64,000 nucleotides of DNA from Cunninghamia lanceolata (Eukaryota > Streptophyta > Pinopsida > Cupressales > Cupressaceae): positions 18,859,001 through 18,923,000 of the forward strand of contig BSBN01000888.1 of assembly GCA_027924645.1 (NCBI GenBank), in the 5' to 3' direction. The notes beneath the pieces are model-generated. The model did not search any database. It saw only the letters and a program-made list of their open reading frames with translations, and was not told the origin of the DNA. Below, in pieces: positions 1 to 11,488 of this stretch (positions are counted from its first letter, which is position 1; every line of letters begins with the position of its first letter). A program made the position numbers and the translations under genes.

Positions 1-2915
1 TTCACACCAGAAATCTTTCAACTCGTCAGTTGTTTCTATCAATGGATTCCTCGAACCCGCCAGTCACTTTTGCTGGAAAGAATTTAAATCTTATTAACAT
101 ATCCATTTTGCTCATATCTTGCAATACTCTAAGGGAATGCATGCAGATGATGGAAGATGCAGTGTCTGAGCTTTGTAATGCAATTCAAAAACTGAAAACG
201 TTGCCTGATTCTCATATGCGCAAAATGTATATGAGATTCGGATGTTGTTGTTTGAAGTGAACAGGAATCCGGAACAATGTATAGATGAGTTGGTGACTGC
301 TGTATTATCCGATCCAGAAATCTGGTCAAAGCCAAATCCATCCCAAATTGTCACCATAGTCCAAGATAGATCTAAGAGCCTTGTCCAATCAGTTGGCTAT
401 GCAAGTTATGTGGTTGCCAAGCTTTTGCTAGTGGGAATCACTGAAATCAAAAGGCAATGGTATAATCTGATGTTTTGGCTGATCATATATAGGTCTGGGT
501 TGATTTTGTTTTGTCGTTCTTAAATAAGGAGTTGAAAGAGAATATTTCCATTTCTTTTTTTATATGAGGATGCTAGCTGCATCTGTGGCCAGTAACCTGC
601 ATACATATGGAGGCTTCTTTTGGACTGCAAGCTAGCCGTGGTTTTAGTTTTTCTCCTGTGAAAACGGGATACTTCGTTCTATGGAGAAGGTTTTGTAAGT
701 GTTTACATATTATATACATATATTATAGACAGTGACATTGTACATTGTACATTGTCTTTTATATAATATTTTGATACAAAATTTTGGTAGTAATAATAAA
801 TACAACACGTGAAACAATGATATGTATTTACTTGCTTAAGATGAAATAATTACTATTCAATCATTCAAGGTATTATAATAATTATTATTATTATTAAGTA
901 ATAGTTGACGTCCCCAAATTGTCTAGGGAGTATGTGGGTGAGGATCTATTTAAAAAAAAATCTGCCCAGGATAAATAAGTATTAAGGAGATGACCAAATA
1001 AAAATGTATTGGCTATTAAAGTCAAATTTAGTCATTTCATCTATTTATTGAAATTTATATGATTAAAAATATTGAGTTTATTAAGTTCAATATGTAATGG
1101 AATAGGATAAGGAAAGAATGTGACAAAGATGAAGATTTCGATAAATTAAATTTAATGTGGTATTGAATTTTACTACATATTGTTTATAAATATTTTGTTG
1201 TAATTTGATTATTAGGTGGTTTTAAGGTTGGTAAGTAATGTATTCAAGTTGATTGGTTGATGGTATAAGGAAATTAGAAATTGTGTAAGTTGGTTCACAT
1301 GTTGTAATAGAGTCATGTTGTCGGGTTTAGTTTCCATAGGCAAAGGTTGTTGTGTTTTGACTTTATGTTATGTGTTGATAAGTGTCATGAGTTAGCGAGT
1401 TGTAAAGATATGTTGTCTCTAGTCATGTATGAGGCAAATAATAACGTGAATGATGCATGATCTGCTTTGTGAATGTACCTTGGGGTGGTAATAATTCCCT
1501 TGTGGGTGATTTGTTGACCATTCAATTGTATTTATTTTGTAATGGATTTTTGAGTTGGATTTTGTGAATGGGGAGGCATCAGGAAATGTAAAACGATTAT
1601 GTTATCTTCGGATTGCTTCACTTGGAAGCTATGGAAAATGTTTGAGAGTATGTACTTGTAATTAAGTTGATATGCAAGATGGTGAATGCCTTGCAATGTT
1701 ACATATACGGGTTCATATTAGGATAATTGTTATGCAAGATGGTTAAATGCCTTGCATGGTTCATGTATCATCGTTGTCATGATGATGTTTGTGGTGCTTG
1801 TTGAGTAGGGTTTTCTAGTTGCAGGTAGGGGAGTGGCTCTCAATGGGGGCCGGAGCCCAAAGTGGCGTCCAGGACAACCCATGTGGGAGTTTGATAACTC
1901 AGTGATAACCTAAATAATGAATTAGGGGGTTGGGTAGTTAATCACACTAAATGGAGATAAGTGGATGCCTCACTCATGGCTCAAGTGCTCGTTTAGGCTT
2001 GAGATGAGATGAGAAGGCCTGGAATGGCAAGATCAACTACCTTGTCCTCATGGAAGGTATGTTGATTCCGCATGAGCGTTGTATGGGGGCCGGGAGTTGG
2101 GAGAGGTTGCCAGGACAACCCAAGATGGGGGCTGGGGCCTAGGAAGGCTTGCAAGGACAACCCATGACAAGCCATGTGATGACACTCCTCCCTACTACAG
2201 CCTAGCATTCCCTAGTTGTACTCTCCCCATTCGTTATGTGCTTGCCTCTGGAAGTGTTGTTAAGTGGTTTATTTGACTTGTGTTGTTGGAGTTATGTGTT
2301 GTCTTGTTCTTATAGTCTACTGTCTACATGATTGTATGTTGTAGTGGGAACCTTATGTTAACTCCTAGATCGGGGGGTGGACCTCAGGGTTCCACATGGT
2401 CGGGTGGAAGAGCTTTTATCCATTGGTTTTTCTCCTTGCTATTGTTCGTGTGCGAGGAGGTTGTATCTTGTGTATCAGCTGTCAGATCTTGTACCAGATA
2501 TGAAGTAAGTTATTTGTATTCATGTACTTGTTGTGTATCAGTTGATTTATAATGTATGTAATTACAAGTGTTAAGTAACAATGTAATGATGTACTCATGT
2601 GTGAGAAGAAATTGTAACTACGTACTAGATCCTAATGATTACTCATCTGATGTTATAGAGATGTAAATGTTTATTGATTAAATGCAATAGGTTTAGAATG
2701 ATCTATTAATGTTAATTAATGATGTAAGTCTAATTATGTTGTTTGTTTTGTCAAGTAATGCTCCCATGATATCTTAGAGGACTAGTTGATAGTTTAATGA
2801 TGTGTAATGCTGTGTTAAACATTACTTTATTACTTTATTCATTTAAAAAAAAAATTATTCTGTTGTGCATAGCGTAGATGTGTTGTTCTCTAAGGTGTTC
2901 ATGCAGGGTGTTACA
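1..2915 (+). mobile_element. Giant-LTR Gypsy element, 5' LTR (right-hand part only)
   Basis: This segment recurs at 7359-10259 with a few percent divergence, as expected for the two LTRs of one element. It ends in TTACA at 2915, directly before a tRNA-Met-type primer-binding site. The start lies outside the window; from the 3' copy the whole LTR should be about 5.7 kb. The 3' copy lacks 14 bp found near 1901-1915 here. Positions 1-523 hold the end of the captured gene-like sequence described at 6235-7866. The rest is AT-rich LTR with a GC-richer block near 1840-2400. The lineage call (Tekay/Del-like chromovirus) is inferred from the chromodomain remnant at 4452-4563. Confidence 0.85.
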
Positions 2916-2917
2916 TC

Positions 2918-2930
2918 TAGTATCAGAACA
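2918..2930 (+). other. Primer-binding site of the giant-LTR element
   Basis: TAGTATCAGAAC lies two bases after the LTR end. It matches the canonical initiator tRNA-Met site TGGTATCAGAGC except for two G-to-A changes, which fit cytosine deamination on the other strand. Confidence 0.8.
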
Positions 2931-3065
2931 AGGTTTCTAACACTAGGTAGTCTGGTTTTATATTAGCCATTAAGCTACACTAGTTGCTTAAACTCTAAAA
3001 AATATATTTATCCATAGTCCTCGCCTAGCAACCTAAAGTTGTTCTTGGGTATGTTGTCCAGAAAG

Positions 3066-4440
3066 ATGCCTAGGGTGCGAGGCCGAGGACGTGGACGAGG
3101 TAGGGGTCATGGGAGAGGTGTTGATAATAGCCCTCCTCCTAGTTCCCCTCATGAGAGTGCACAAGAAGGTGGGGGCGAGAATCAAGAGAATCAACGTCAA
3201 CCAGAGGGTGCTCAACTATGTCAGTTGCTTGAGGAGGTTCTTGCTCATCTTGGTCCTAGGCAGGAGATGGACCAACCAGAAGTGAGAGAAAGGGAACGAT
3301 CTCCTAGAAGGAGGGAAATTTCAGCTGAACAAGAAGATATTTTTGTAGGTCACATGAGAGACGTTATGAGAGCCCGTCCTCCTACTTTTGACGGTTCTGG
3401 TAGTGGTATGGAAGTAGAGACATGGCTAATTGATCTGGAGAGGTGTTTTGCCATGCATCCTTATCATAGCAACACTAAGGCAAGATGCACCATCATGCAT
3501 CTCAGAGGTTTCACCTCTACATGGTGGTGACTAGAGGAACAAAAGTTGCATCTAGATATTGCCACAGTGTCTTGGGAACTATTTCTAGATAGGTTTAGAG
3601 CTCGATTCTTATCAGACCACTAGAGGCAACGACGAGTGGACGAGTTTCATGGGTTGAGACAGATGACCATGACAGTGGAACAGTACGAGCACAAGTTTTA
3701 TGAACTCAAGCAGTATGCAGGCATTGGAAACGATGAGGCCATGTTAGTTCAACATTTTATTAGAGGTCTAAATGCACGCATCAGTGGAGGAGTTTGTGTT
3801 TTCGAGCCAAAGACCATGGAGGTAGCAGTCGAGAAGGCTCGATTGGTGGAGGAGAATTTGACCATGGCCCTAGGAGGTCATACAGGCATGCAAATTGGCA
3901 GTGCATAGTCAACAGGCTTAGGTTCTCGAGATGGTCAACCTCAAGCAACAAGGTTGTCTAGAGGTCATCATGCACCCACTAAGGGTGAACAGCAGCGGTA
4001 GCAGTATTCTCAATCAAAACCAAAGAATACCCAACCTCAGCAAGGAGGTTCTTAGTTGGGGAAAAATCGTAATTGGCTGCGGGCCAAGAGTTATCATCCC
4101 AACCAACCAGTTCAGAGTCCATAGCCTGCATTTAGTAGGGGAAGTTTTCAGCAGTCTAATGCACCTGTAGGTGGTGGAGGTTTTGGCAGGGAACAGGATG
4201 TTTCTCTTGCGGCCAGCAGGGCCATATTTCTAGGCAGTGCCCACAAAAGAACACTGCAGGATTTAGCCAGAGGCCAACAATTTCAGAGCCAACAGTGGGT
4301 GATGCAGGGAGGTCTCATAGAGTGTTCACAGTAGTTGATCACCGCTAGACAGAGCATCAGGGGACAGTCTTGGAGACCACTGGTAGAGGACGAGCAGCTT
4401 TCTTTGGAGCTCGTGCACGTTCTGTAGCTTTGGGGGCTAA
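3066..4440 (+). pseudogene. Decayed Gypsy gag (capsid/nucleocapsid)
   Basis: The reading begins at MPRVRGRG (ATG 3066), with an Arg/Gly-rich N-terminus, then an acidic and proline-rich stretch, then a Retrotrans_gag-type domain (motifs PPTFDGSG, WLIDLERCF, FTSTWW, VEQYEHKFYELKQYAG). A CCHC zinc knuckle, CFSCGQQGHISRQC, lies near 4198-4240. It would form the virus-like particle and bind element RNA. It is broken by a stop after FTSTWW near 3528 (TGA, consistent with CGA to TGA), a second stop near 3622, another at 3906, and frame changes before the knuckle. The sequence runs to a conserved pre-protease stretch (SHRVFTVVDH) and then stops resembling gag-pol; no protease active site follows. Non-functional. 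Confidence 0.85.
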
Positions 4441-4451
4441 TCCTCATAAGT

Positions 4452-4563
4452 AGGGGTCCAATGGGATCCTAATAACGTGGCTTTAGTTGCCTTGGAAGAT
4501 GCAACCTATATGTCAGAATTATACCCATACTTGTTGCAGGCTTCCAGGAGTAAGCCTGATCCT
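4452..4563 (+). pseudogene. Remnant of the pol C-terminus (chromodomain tail)
   Basis: Translation of this stretch gives VQWDPNN, EDATYMSELYPYL and SKPDPRRGG, which resembles the end of a plant chromovirus integrase chromodomain (QW..P...ATWE.E..M...YP.L). It lies directly after the gag remnant and directly before the polypurine tract. Protease, reverse transcriptase, RNase H and most of integrase are therefore missing through an internal deletion with a breakpoint around 4390-4452. The chromodomain identification rests on motif spacing recalled from the family, not on a search. Confidence 0.6.
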
Positions 4564-4575
4564 AGGAGGGGAGGA
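4564..4575 (+). other. Polypurine tract of the giant-LTR element
   Basis: AGGAGGGGAGGA immediately precedes the 3' LTR start TGTATTGCCCG. Its position and composition are those of the plus-strand primer of LTR retrotransposons. Confidence 0.85.
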
Positions 4576-5710
4576 TGTATTGCCCGTCACCTTACCTCCA
4601 TCAGACTGATAGTATTCCTAGTAGGATTAGATTTCATGACATGGATTCCTTGTTATTACGTTGAGTTGTTTATGGACCTATTTCTATGATGACGATTGAT
4701 GATATTAGATTATTGATATTTTATGTTTCATATTTTGATGGACATACTTGATATAATGGATTAATGTTATTTCTGAGTTAATGTGATATTTAATCAAGGT
4801 TATGATGCCTTAGTAGTAATTGTTATACTAGATCGTATTGTTATTGATTATTCTATGTTCTTGCAAACAACTGGATACTTAATTGTGGATGTATGTGAAC
4901 AGAACAGTGTCACATTACTCGTGTCTGAGTACCCTGCCATGCTGCGATTTCTGTTCACTGTGTGCATGACTTCATGTTTGTATATATATGTTTAACCTTG
5001 AGGTTTACTGCAGGATGCAGGTACCGGGCATCGACTCCACCTGAACTAGCAGGTTTGAGTGTGCCCTGGCCAATGGAATTGTTGATCAGAGTTAGCATAA
5101 GGTTCCCCTGTCTTCCATCATCCTTGTAGATGATAAGTCTTCAGTTTTGCGGCCAGTCATTGTTCTCAGTTTTGTTTGTTCCTTGGGTTGTCATCTTGCT
5201 TTCTCTGCATGCTTGATGGTCGAGTAATTGCATGATTATGATTGGTTAATTGTGGTATATAAATAGATAAATTTGATTAATGTTTATTAAATAGATTTAT
5301 AAATAATCATTGGTTGTTATATAACAAATATATATTAAATAAAAATAAATAATAAAGGAGATACATTAGTTATAAAGTGGCATTATAAGTTGTGGAATTA
5401 TTCTATTATTAATAAAATAAACATGAAAGTAAATATATGTGGCCAAGTAAATAAATGATTTAATAAAGTAATATATTTATGAGTTGTTATATATAAAATA
5501 TCTATATGAAATACTAAACTAAATAAAATAAAATAAAAAAATTATAAGTTGTATTATATTAAATGAAAGTTACCCTTGAGTAAATAAAAGAATAGGGGTT
5601 ATATTGTAAGGTTATTAAAAATTAAATGAAAGTAAGCTGTATTTTCGGTGTGCATTGGATCGTGTGTTTATTCCCTAACGGTGGAGTACAAGCAATTAGG
5701 GTAGGGGATT

Positions 5711-5720
5711 CTATATAATA
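5711..5720 (+). promoter_or_regulatory. Probable TATA box of the giant LTR
   Basis: CTATATAATA is followed by a purine-rich GGAGAGAAGGAGAGAAGGGG stretch that resembles a 5' untranslated region. A comparable GAGAGAG-rich segment occurs in the minus-strand relative near 18485. This is the best promoter candidate in the LTR; the transcription start is inferred only. Confidence 0.45.
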
Positions 5721-6234
5721 GGTGGAGAGAAGGAGAGAAGGGGAGGAAAAAGCAGAGTTGGAGATCTGGGAAGGAGAATGGAGCTGCGAAGAACAGAGAG
5801 AGGTCTTGCAACATAAACAGGTTCTTTTTATTGTGTGAATGTCATTTTCTCATCTTGCTTAATATCTAGGGTTTCTTTAATGAAATTCTTATCTACGCAT
5901 TCCTCTGCCAGAGCTTTGTTTTTGTTCTTGATCCCTTTCAAATGTCTACCCTTTCAAAATCATTTTTGTTAGTATATTATGTAGTCATGATATTCTGAAA
6001 TCTATCAGATCGAATTCGCCCTGCTGAGTGCATTTGCTGTAAAATTTGTAAGGCCAGTGTAACAATCATGTTGTTCTCCCATTATGTTTGATGGATGTTT
6101 ATTCTATTCTGAAGCTCCCATTTTAGAGCGATTTAAGGGATGCTGGCAAAGGTAGTTTCCATCTAGATTTATACATACTGATTTCATTGCAAAAAAAATG
6201 TTTTCGAAGCCTTTTCTTGAAATCCATTTTCTGC

Positions 6235-7866
6235 AGATCCTGCAATCATTACCTTCAAAATGTTTTCTGTCAAAATATATTATTATTTCTACTGATTCCA
6301 TTGTAAGGAAGGCCTCCGATGGGCTTTGCAGTGCCACCACCGTGTGCAATTATTCCAGGTAAGAATGTGGCCTCACTGCCAACAAGGACGGTGAAAATAG
6401 CAGGAACTTATAAAGTTTTTTAAAAAAAAAACAATATGCAATAGTAGCCTAGGGTTTCACTATTCACAAGCTGGAGCTTCGTATTATTAGAATCCATGAA
6501 TTTTCTAACACAAGCGTTTTTGTCAAGTTTTGATACGAAAGATGGGCAAAAAAATGGCTGTCTCAGGACTTTCGAATGTCACCGCAAAACTCCCATCTGC
6601 AGGAGATCGAAATCACTAGTGATGAAGAAGACGAGGCCAATGAAGATTTAAGCCTGGGAATTTTGGGCCAAAGCAAAGCGGAAGAAATCGGTAGTTTTAG
6701 AAATTATTAGCTCAGACGACGACGAGAGATCAGCGAGGCCTGCGGTTCGGATCCCCCACGTACCCCACCATAATACTGAGGATAATAATAATAACAATAA
6801 TAAGGACGGAGAATTCACAGGTGAAGAATGTTCTGGTGAAAAGAAAATTGTTTAGAGAAAGAAGATACCGAGTTAGAGGTATTGGAAACTAACCCTGAGT
6901 CTGTAGGTGAAATCAAGAGCAGGAAGAAGAAGAAAAAGAAGGGAAATTTGAACCAAGAAGAAAACACCCTATAGATTTAGCAATTTTCACAATGATAAAG
7001 GTTATGGTGTCTTCAAGATAGCCGCATGGGCAAGCAGGTCAACCATGTTCACTTAATAATCAAGGATAAAAGTTATGGTGTCTTCAAGATAGCCGCACGG
7101 GCAAGCAGGTCAACCATGTACACATAGTGAATCGGCTACAGGCATGTTGAGATAAGGGTTACAAATGAGATTCACGTGTGTACCACCCTCAATTCTAATT
7201 TGCAAAATCCATATCGTACATATCCTGCCCATGTCATATGAGCATTATGGTGCTTGATAATGTCTCGTGCCCTAAAACCAGAAAATGCCTAATTCGTTGC
7301 CTATACTTATCGGACGTGAGAATAATATAGCGCTCAGCATGTCTCACACTGAATAACCTTCACACCAAAAATCTTTCAACTCGTCGGTTGTTTCTATCAA
7401 TGGATTCCTCAAAACCGCCAGTCGCTTTTGCTGGAAATAATTTAAATCTTATTAACATATCCATTTTGCTCATATCTTGCAATACTCTAAGGGAATGCGT
7501 GCAGATGATGGAAGATGCAATGTCTAAGCTTTGTAATGCAATTCAGAAACTGAAAACATTGCCTGATTCTCATATGCGCAAAATGTATATGAGATTCAGA
7601 TGTTGTTGTTTGAAGTGAACAGGAATCCGGAACAATGTATAGATGAGTTGGTGACTGCTATATTATCTGATCCAAAAATCTGGTCGAAGTCAAATCCATC
7701 CCAAATTGTCACCATAGTCTAGGATAGATCTAAGAGCCTTGTCCAATCAGTGAGCTATGCAAGTTCTGTGGTCGCCAAGCTTTTGCCGGCGGGAATCACT
7801 AAAATCAAAAGGCAATGGTATAATCTGATGTTTTGGCTGATCATATATAGGTCTGGTTTCATTTTG
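6235..7866 (+). pseudogene. Captured host-gene-like fragment inside the LTR, gene not identified
   Basis: Several parts look like exons of a cellular gene. At 6235-6359 an open segment is bounded by a TTTTCTGCAG acceptor and a CAG/GTAAGA donor. At 6590-6850 Lys/Asp-rich coding includes EIISSDDDE and EITSDEEDE, of the form used by SUMO-interacting motifs. At 7388-7618 an open segment contains SKPPVAFAGNNLNLINISIL, continuing one frame away through LFEVNRNPEQCIDEL to about 7800. The last part is repeated in the 5' LTR at 30-523. The second copy has stops where the first is open (for example near 7721). None of these parts resembles retroviral protein. I could not name the gene, and the fragments are not translatable as one protein. 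Confidence 0.45.
6994..7120 (+). repeat. Two-copy tandem duplication, about 72-bp period
   Basis: GTTATGGTGTCTTCAAGATA and the following 35 or so bases occur twice, at about 7001 and 7073, nearly identical. The duplication lies inside the captured gene-like region of the LTR. Confidence 0.8.
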
Positions 7867-10259
7867 TTTTGTCGTTCTTAAATAAGGAGTTGAAAGAGAA
7901 TATTTCCATTTCTTTTGTTATATAAGGATGCGAGATGCATCTGTGGCCACTAACCTGCATACATATGGAGGCTTCTTTTGGACTCCAAGCTAGCTGTGGT
8001 TTTAGTTTTTCTCCTGTGAAAACGGGATACTTCATTCTATGGAGAAGGTTTTGTAAGTGTTTACATATTATATGCATATATTATAGACAGTGACATTGTA
8101 CATTGTACATTGTCTTTTATATAATATTTTGATACAAAATTTTTATAGTAATAGTAAATATAGCACGTGAAACAATGATATGTATTTACTTGCTTAAGAT
8201 GAAATAATTACTATTCAATCATTCAAGGTATTATAATAATAATAATTATTATTAAGTAATAGTTGACGTCCCCAAATTGTCTAGGGAGTATGTGGGTGAG
8301 AATCTATTTTAAAAAAAAATCTGCCCAGGATAAATAAGTATTAAGGAGATGACCAAATAAAAATGTATTGGCTATTAAAGTCAAATTTAGTCATTTCATC
8401 TATTTATTGAAATTTATATGATTAAAAATATTGAGTTTATTAAGTTCAATATGTAATGGAATAGGATAAGGAAAGAATGTGACAAAGATGAAGATTTGGA
8501 TAAATTAAATTTAATGTGGTATTGAATTTTACTACATATTGTTTATAAATATTTTGTTGTAATTTGATTATTAGGTGGTTTTAAGGTTGGTAAGTAATGT
8601 ATTCAAGTTGATTGGTTGATGGTATAAGGAAATTAGAAATTGTGTAAGTTGGTTCACATGTTGTAATAGAGTCATGTTGTCAGGTTTAGTTTCCATGGGC
8701 AAAGGTTGTTGTGTTTTGACTTTATGTTATGTGTTGATAAGTGTCATGAGTTAGCGAGTTGTAAAGATATGTTGTCTCTAGTCATGTATGAGGCAAAGGA
8801 CAACGTGAATGATGCATGATCTGATTCGTGAATGTACCTTGGGGTGGTAGTAATTCCCCTGTGGGTGATTTGTTGACCATTCAATTTTATTTATTTTGTA
8901 ATGGATTTTTGAATTAGATTTTGTGAATTGGGAGGCATCAGGAAATGTAAAAGGATTATGTTATCTTTGGATTGCTTCACTTGGAAGCTATGGAAAATGT
9001 TTGAGAGTATGTACTTGTAATTAAGTTGATATGCAAGATGGTGAATGCCTTGCAGTGTTACATATACGTGTTCATATTAGGATAATTGTTATGCAAGATG
9101 GTTAAATGCCTTGCATGGTTCATGTATCATCGTTGTCATGATGATGTTTGTGGTGCTTGTTGAGTAGGGTTTTCTAGTTGCAGGTAGGGGAGTGGCTCTC
9201 AATGGGTGCCGGAGCCCGAAGTGGCGTCCAGGACAACCCATGTGGGAGTTTGATATAAATAATGAATTAGGGGGTTGGGTAGTTAATCACACTAAATGAA
9301 GATAAGTGGATGCCTCACTCATGGCTCAAGTGCTCGTTTAGGCTTGAGATGAGAGGAGAAGGCCTGGAATGGTAAGATCAACTACCTTGTCCTCATGGAA
9401 GGTATGTTGATTCCGCATGAGTGTTGTATGGGGGCCGGGAGTCAGGAGAGGTTGCCAGGACAACCCAAGATGGGGGCCGGGGCCTAGGAAGGCTTGCCAA
9501 GACAACCCATGACAAGCCATGTGATGACACTCCTCCCTACTACAGCCTAGCATTCCCTAGTTGTACTCTCCCCATTCGTTATGTGCTTGCCTCTGGAAGT
9601 GTTGTTAAGTAGTTTATTTGACTTGTGTTGTTGGAGTTATGTGTTGTCTTGTTCTTATAGTCTACTATCTACCTGATTGTATGTTGTAGTGGGAACCTTA
9701 TGTTAACTCCTAGCTCGGGGGGTGGACCTCAGGGTTCCACATGGTCGGGTGGAAGAGTTTTTATCCATTGGTTTTTCTTCTTGCTATTGTTCGTGTGCAA
9801 GGAGGTTGTATCTTGTGTATCAGCCGTCAGATCTTGTACCAGATATGAAGTAAGTGATTTGTATTCATGTACTTGTTGTGTATCCGTTGATTTATAATGT
9901 ATGTAATTGCAAGTGTTAAGTAACAATGCAATGATGTACTCATGTGTGGAAAGAAATTGTAACTACATACTAGATCCTGATGATTACTCATTTGATGTTA
10001 TAGAGATGTAAATGTTTATTGATTAAATGTAATAGGTTTAGAATGATCTATTAATGTTAATTAATGATGTAAGTCAGATTATGTTGTTTGTTTTGTCAAG
10101 TAATGCTCCCATGATATCTTAGAGGACTAGTTGATAGTTTAATGATGTGTAATGCTGTGTTAAACATTACTTTATTACTTTATTCATTTTAAAAAAAATT
10201 ATTCTGCTGTGCATAGAGTAGATGTGTTGTTCTCTAAGGTGTTCATGCGGGGCGTTACA

Positions 10260-11488
10260 CCCTGATCCATCATAAGGGGAAATAGTGAGTAGGTTTCCTT
10301 AGGATCGGTTGAGCGAGGGACCACTCTATTCCATCGTAAGCATACACTGTTCACTCCGCCCAAGGAACTTTGTGGCTGCTACTACCCCTTCACAGACTGA
10401 GGGACTAGAGAACCAAAAGAAGAGAATCTATGAATCTAACTTTTGGCTACTCTTTTATATATATATTTTTTCAACCACACAAGGGTTGGCCCTCAATCAA
10501 GTAACAAACATACAAACACACGTTGTGGTATGGTTAAACCCACACCAAAATACACTCATTCCCAATGGATGGGTACCCAGTATCACCATCTTATGGGCAC
10601 ACAAAGCATGTATGGGGTATTCACAACACTCAACCAATGCATAGTTACTAGTTCCTCACATCTACAGGGGGAAGATTTACATTTACATACATAATTTTCA
10701 TTACTACCAAGGATCACATACCAAAAGTATATTTATTTCCATAACCACTATGATTCCCTTTATAAGATCATATCATTTCATATTATCCATAACCCCCTTT
10801 TTTTTTTAAATCATCTTTTCCATATACCACCTAATGCTAAAAGTCACTGTCATGATCATCATGATTACTTAACAATTCCACTTAACAAATTATACACAAG
10901 TTCCATATTCACAAAATAACAATAATGATCCTCTACTTAACTCTTACCACTTCATGTAGGTCTTTCCTAAACACAACAACTCTTACTTCATCACAAGCTA
11001 TTTGAATTCTCACAGAACCAAAGGATTCACATATTTTCAACATGCAAGACATCCAATTCATACATCTTTTCTATTTATACAATAGTAAGAAAAGAGAAGG
11101 ACATTACCTCATGGGTTTTTAGCTACACCTAGCAAAGAAGATTTTTAAACACCAAATATAGTCATCGTAATTTTCCAGAGAGGATACCTAGTTCTATGCA
11201 CTAACATCTTATTTATTCCACAAAAATAGCCCTTTCCAATAAAACATATCACATTATGTAATACAAAACTTAATCACATACATTTACTTCCAAATACATA
11301 GATTAAATACCCAGCTACACAAAATAACATCTTATCCTAATGCACCTTTAGTCAAACAAAAGAAATTTACATGCCAACTTAGCTAATTAATCTGAACTTG
11401 CACATGCATAAGAGAAGTTACTATAACTAGACATGGGCAACAAAATTAACCAGAGATCCCAGTGCTGCAACTTGGCTCTGATACCAGA
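10260..11488 (-). mobile_element. Leader/interior remnant of the minus-strand giant-LTR element
   Basis: Read on the minus strand, this stretch starts with the primer-binding site of the LTR at 11489-16275 and continues as AT-rich untranslated leader. No gag motif is visible on either strand. The plus-strand giant-LTR element ends exactly at 10259, so the simplest reading is that it inserted into this interior and the remainder lies outside the window. The short open frames here have no coding signature. Confidence 0.55.
11471..11486 (-). other. Primer-binding site of the minus-strand giant-LTR element
   Basis: On the minus strand TGGTATCAGAGCCAAG lies two bases after the LTR end. It matches the initiator tRNA-Met primer site perfectly over 12 bases, which shows that 11489-16275 is a 5' LTR on the minus strand. 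Confidence 0.88.

Larger units (their letters stand above)
4576..10259 (+). mobile_element. Giant-LTR Gypsy element, complete 3' LTR (5.68 kb)
   Basis: The LTR runs from TGTATTGCCC after the polypurine tract to GGCGTTACA at 10259, where similarity to the 5' LTR stops. The minus-strand relatives begin with the comparable TGTAGCGCCCC (16275) and TGTAGTGCCCC (25654) and share an internal block around GCATCGACTCCACCTG (5028; 15975 and 25165 in reverse). The LTR contains a probable promoter at 5711, captured gene-like sequence at 6235-7866, and a GC-richer R/U5-like block at 9190-9800. At 5.7 kb it is much longer than its own 1.66-kb interior. The target-site duplication cannot be checked because the left flank is outside the window. 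Confidence 0.88.

Noticed and set aside
2918..2930. A tRNA gene suggested by tRNA-like 12-mers (also 11471, 33128, 50831, 59715)
   Set aside because: These are only the 3'-end complements used as primer sites. No cloverleaf or internal promoter boxes surround them.
3039..4575. A primary gag-only (TR-GAG type) structure for the plus-strand giant-LTR element
   Set aside because: A chromodomain-like remnant after gag shows internal deletion of pol, so this copy is better called a deleted chromovirus. The gag-protease family is the better candidate.
1..10259. A tandem segmental duplication of a gene-containing 2.9-kb block
   Set aside because: The first copy ends at a primer-binding site and the second starts after a polypurine tract, so the repeats are LTRs of one element.
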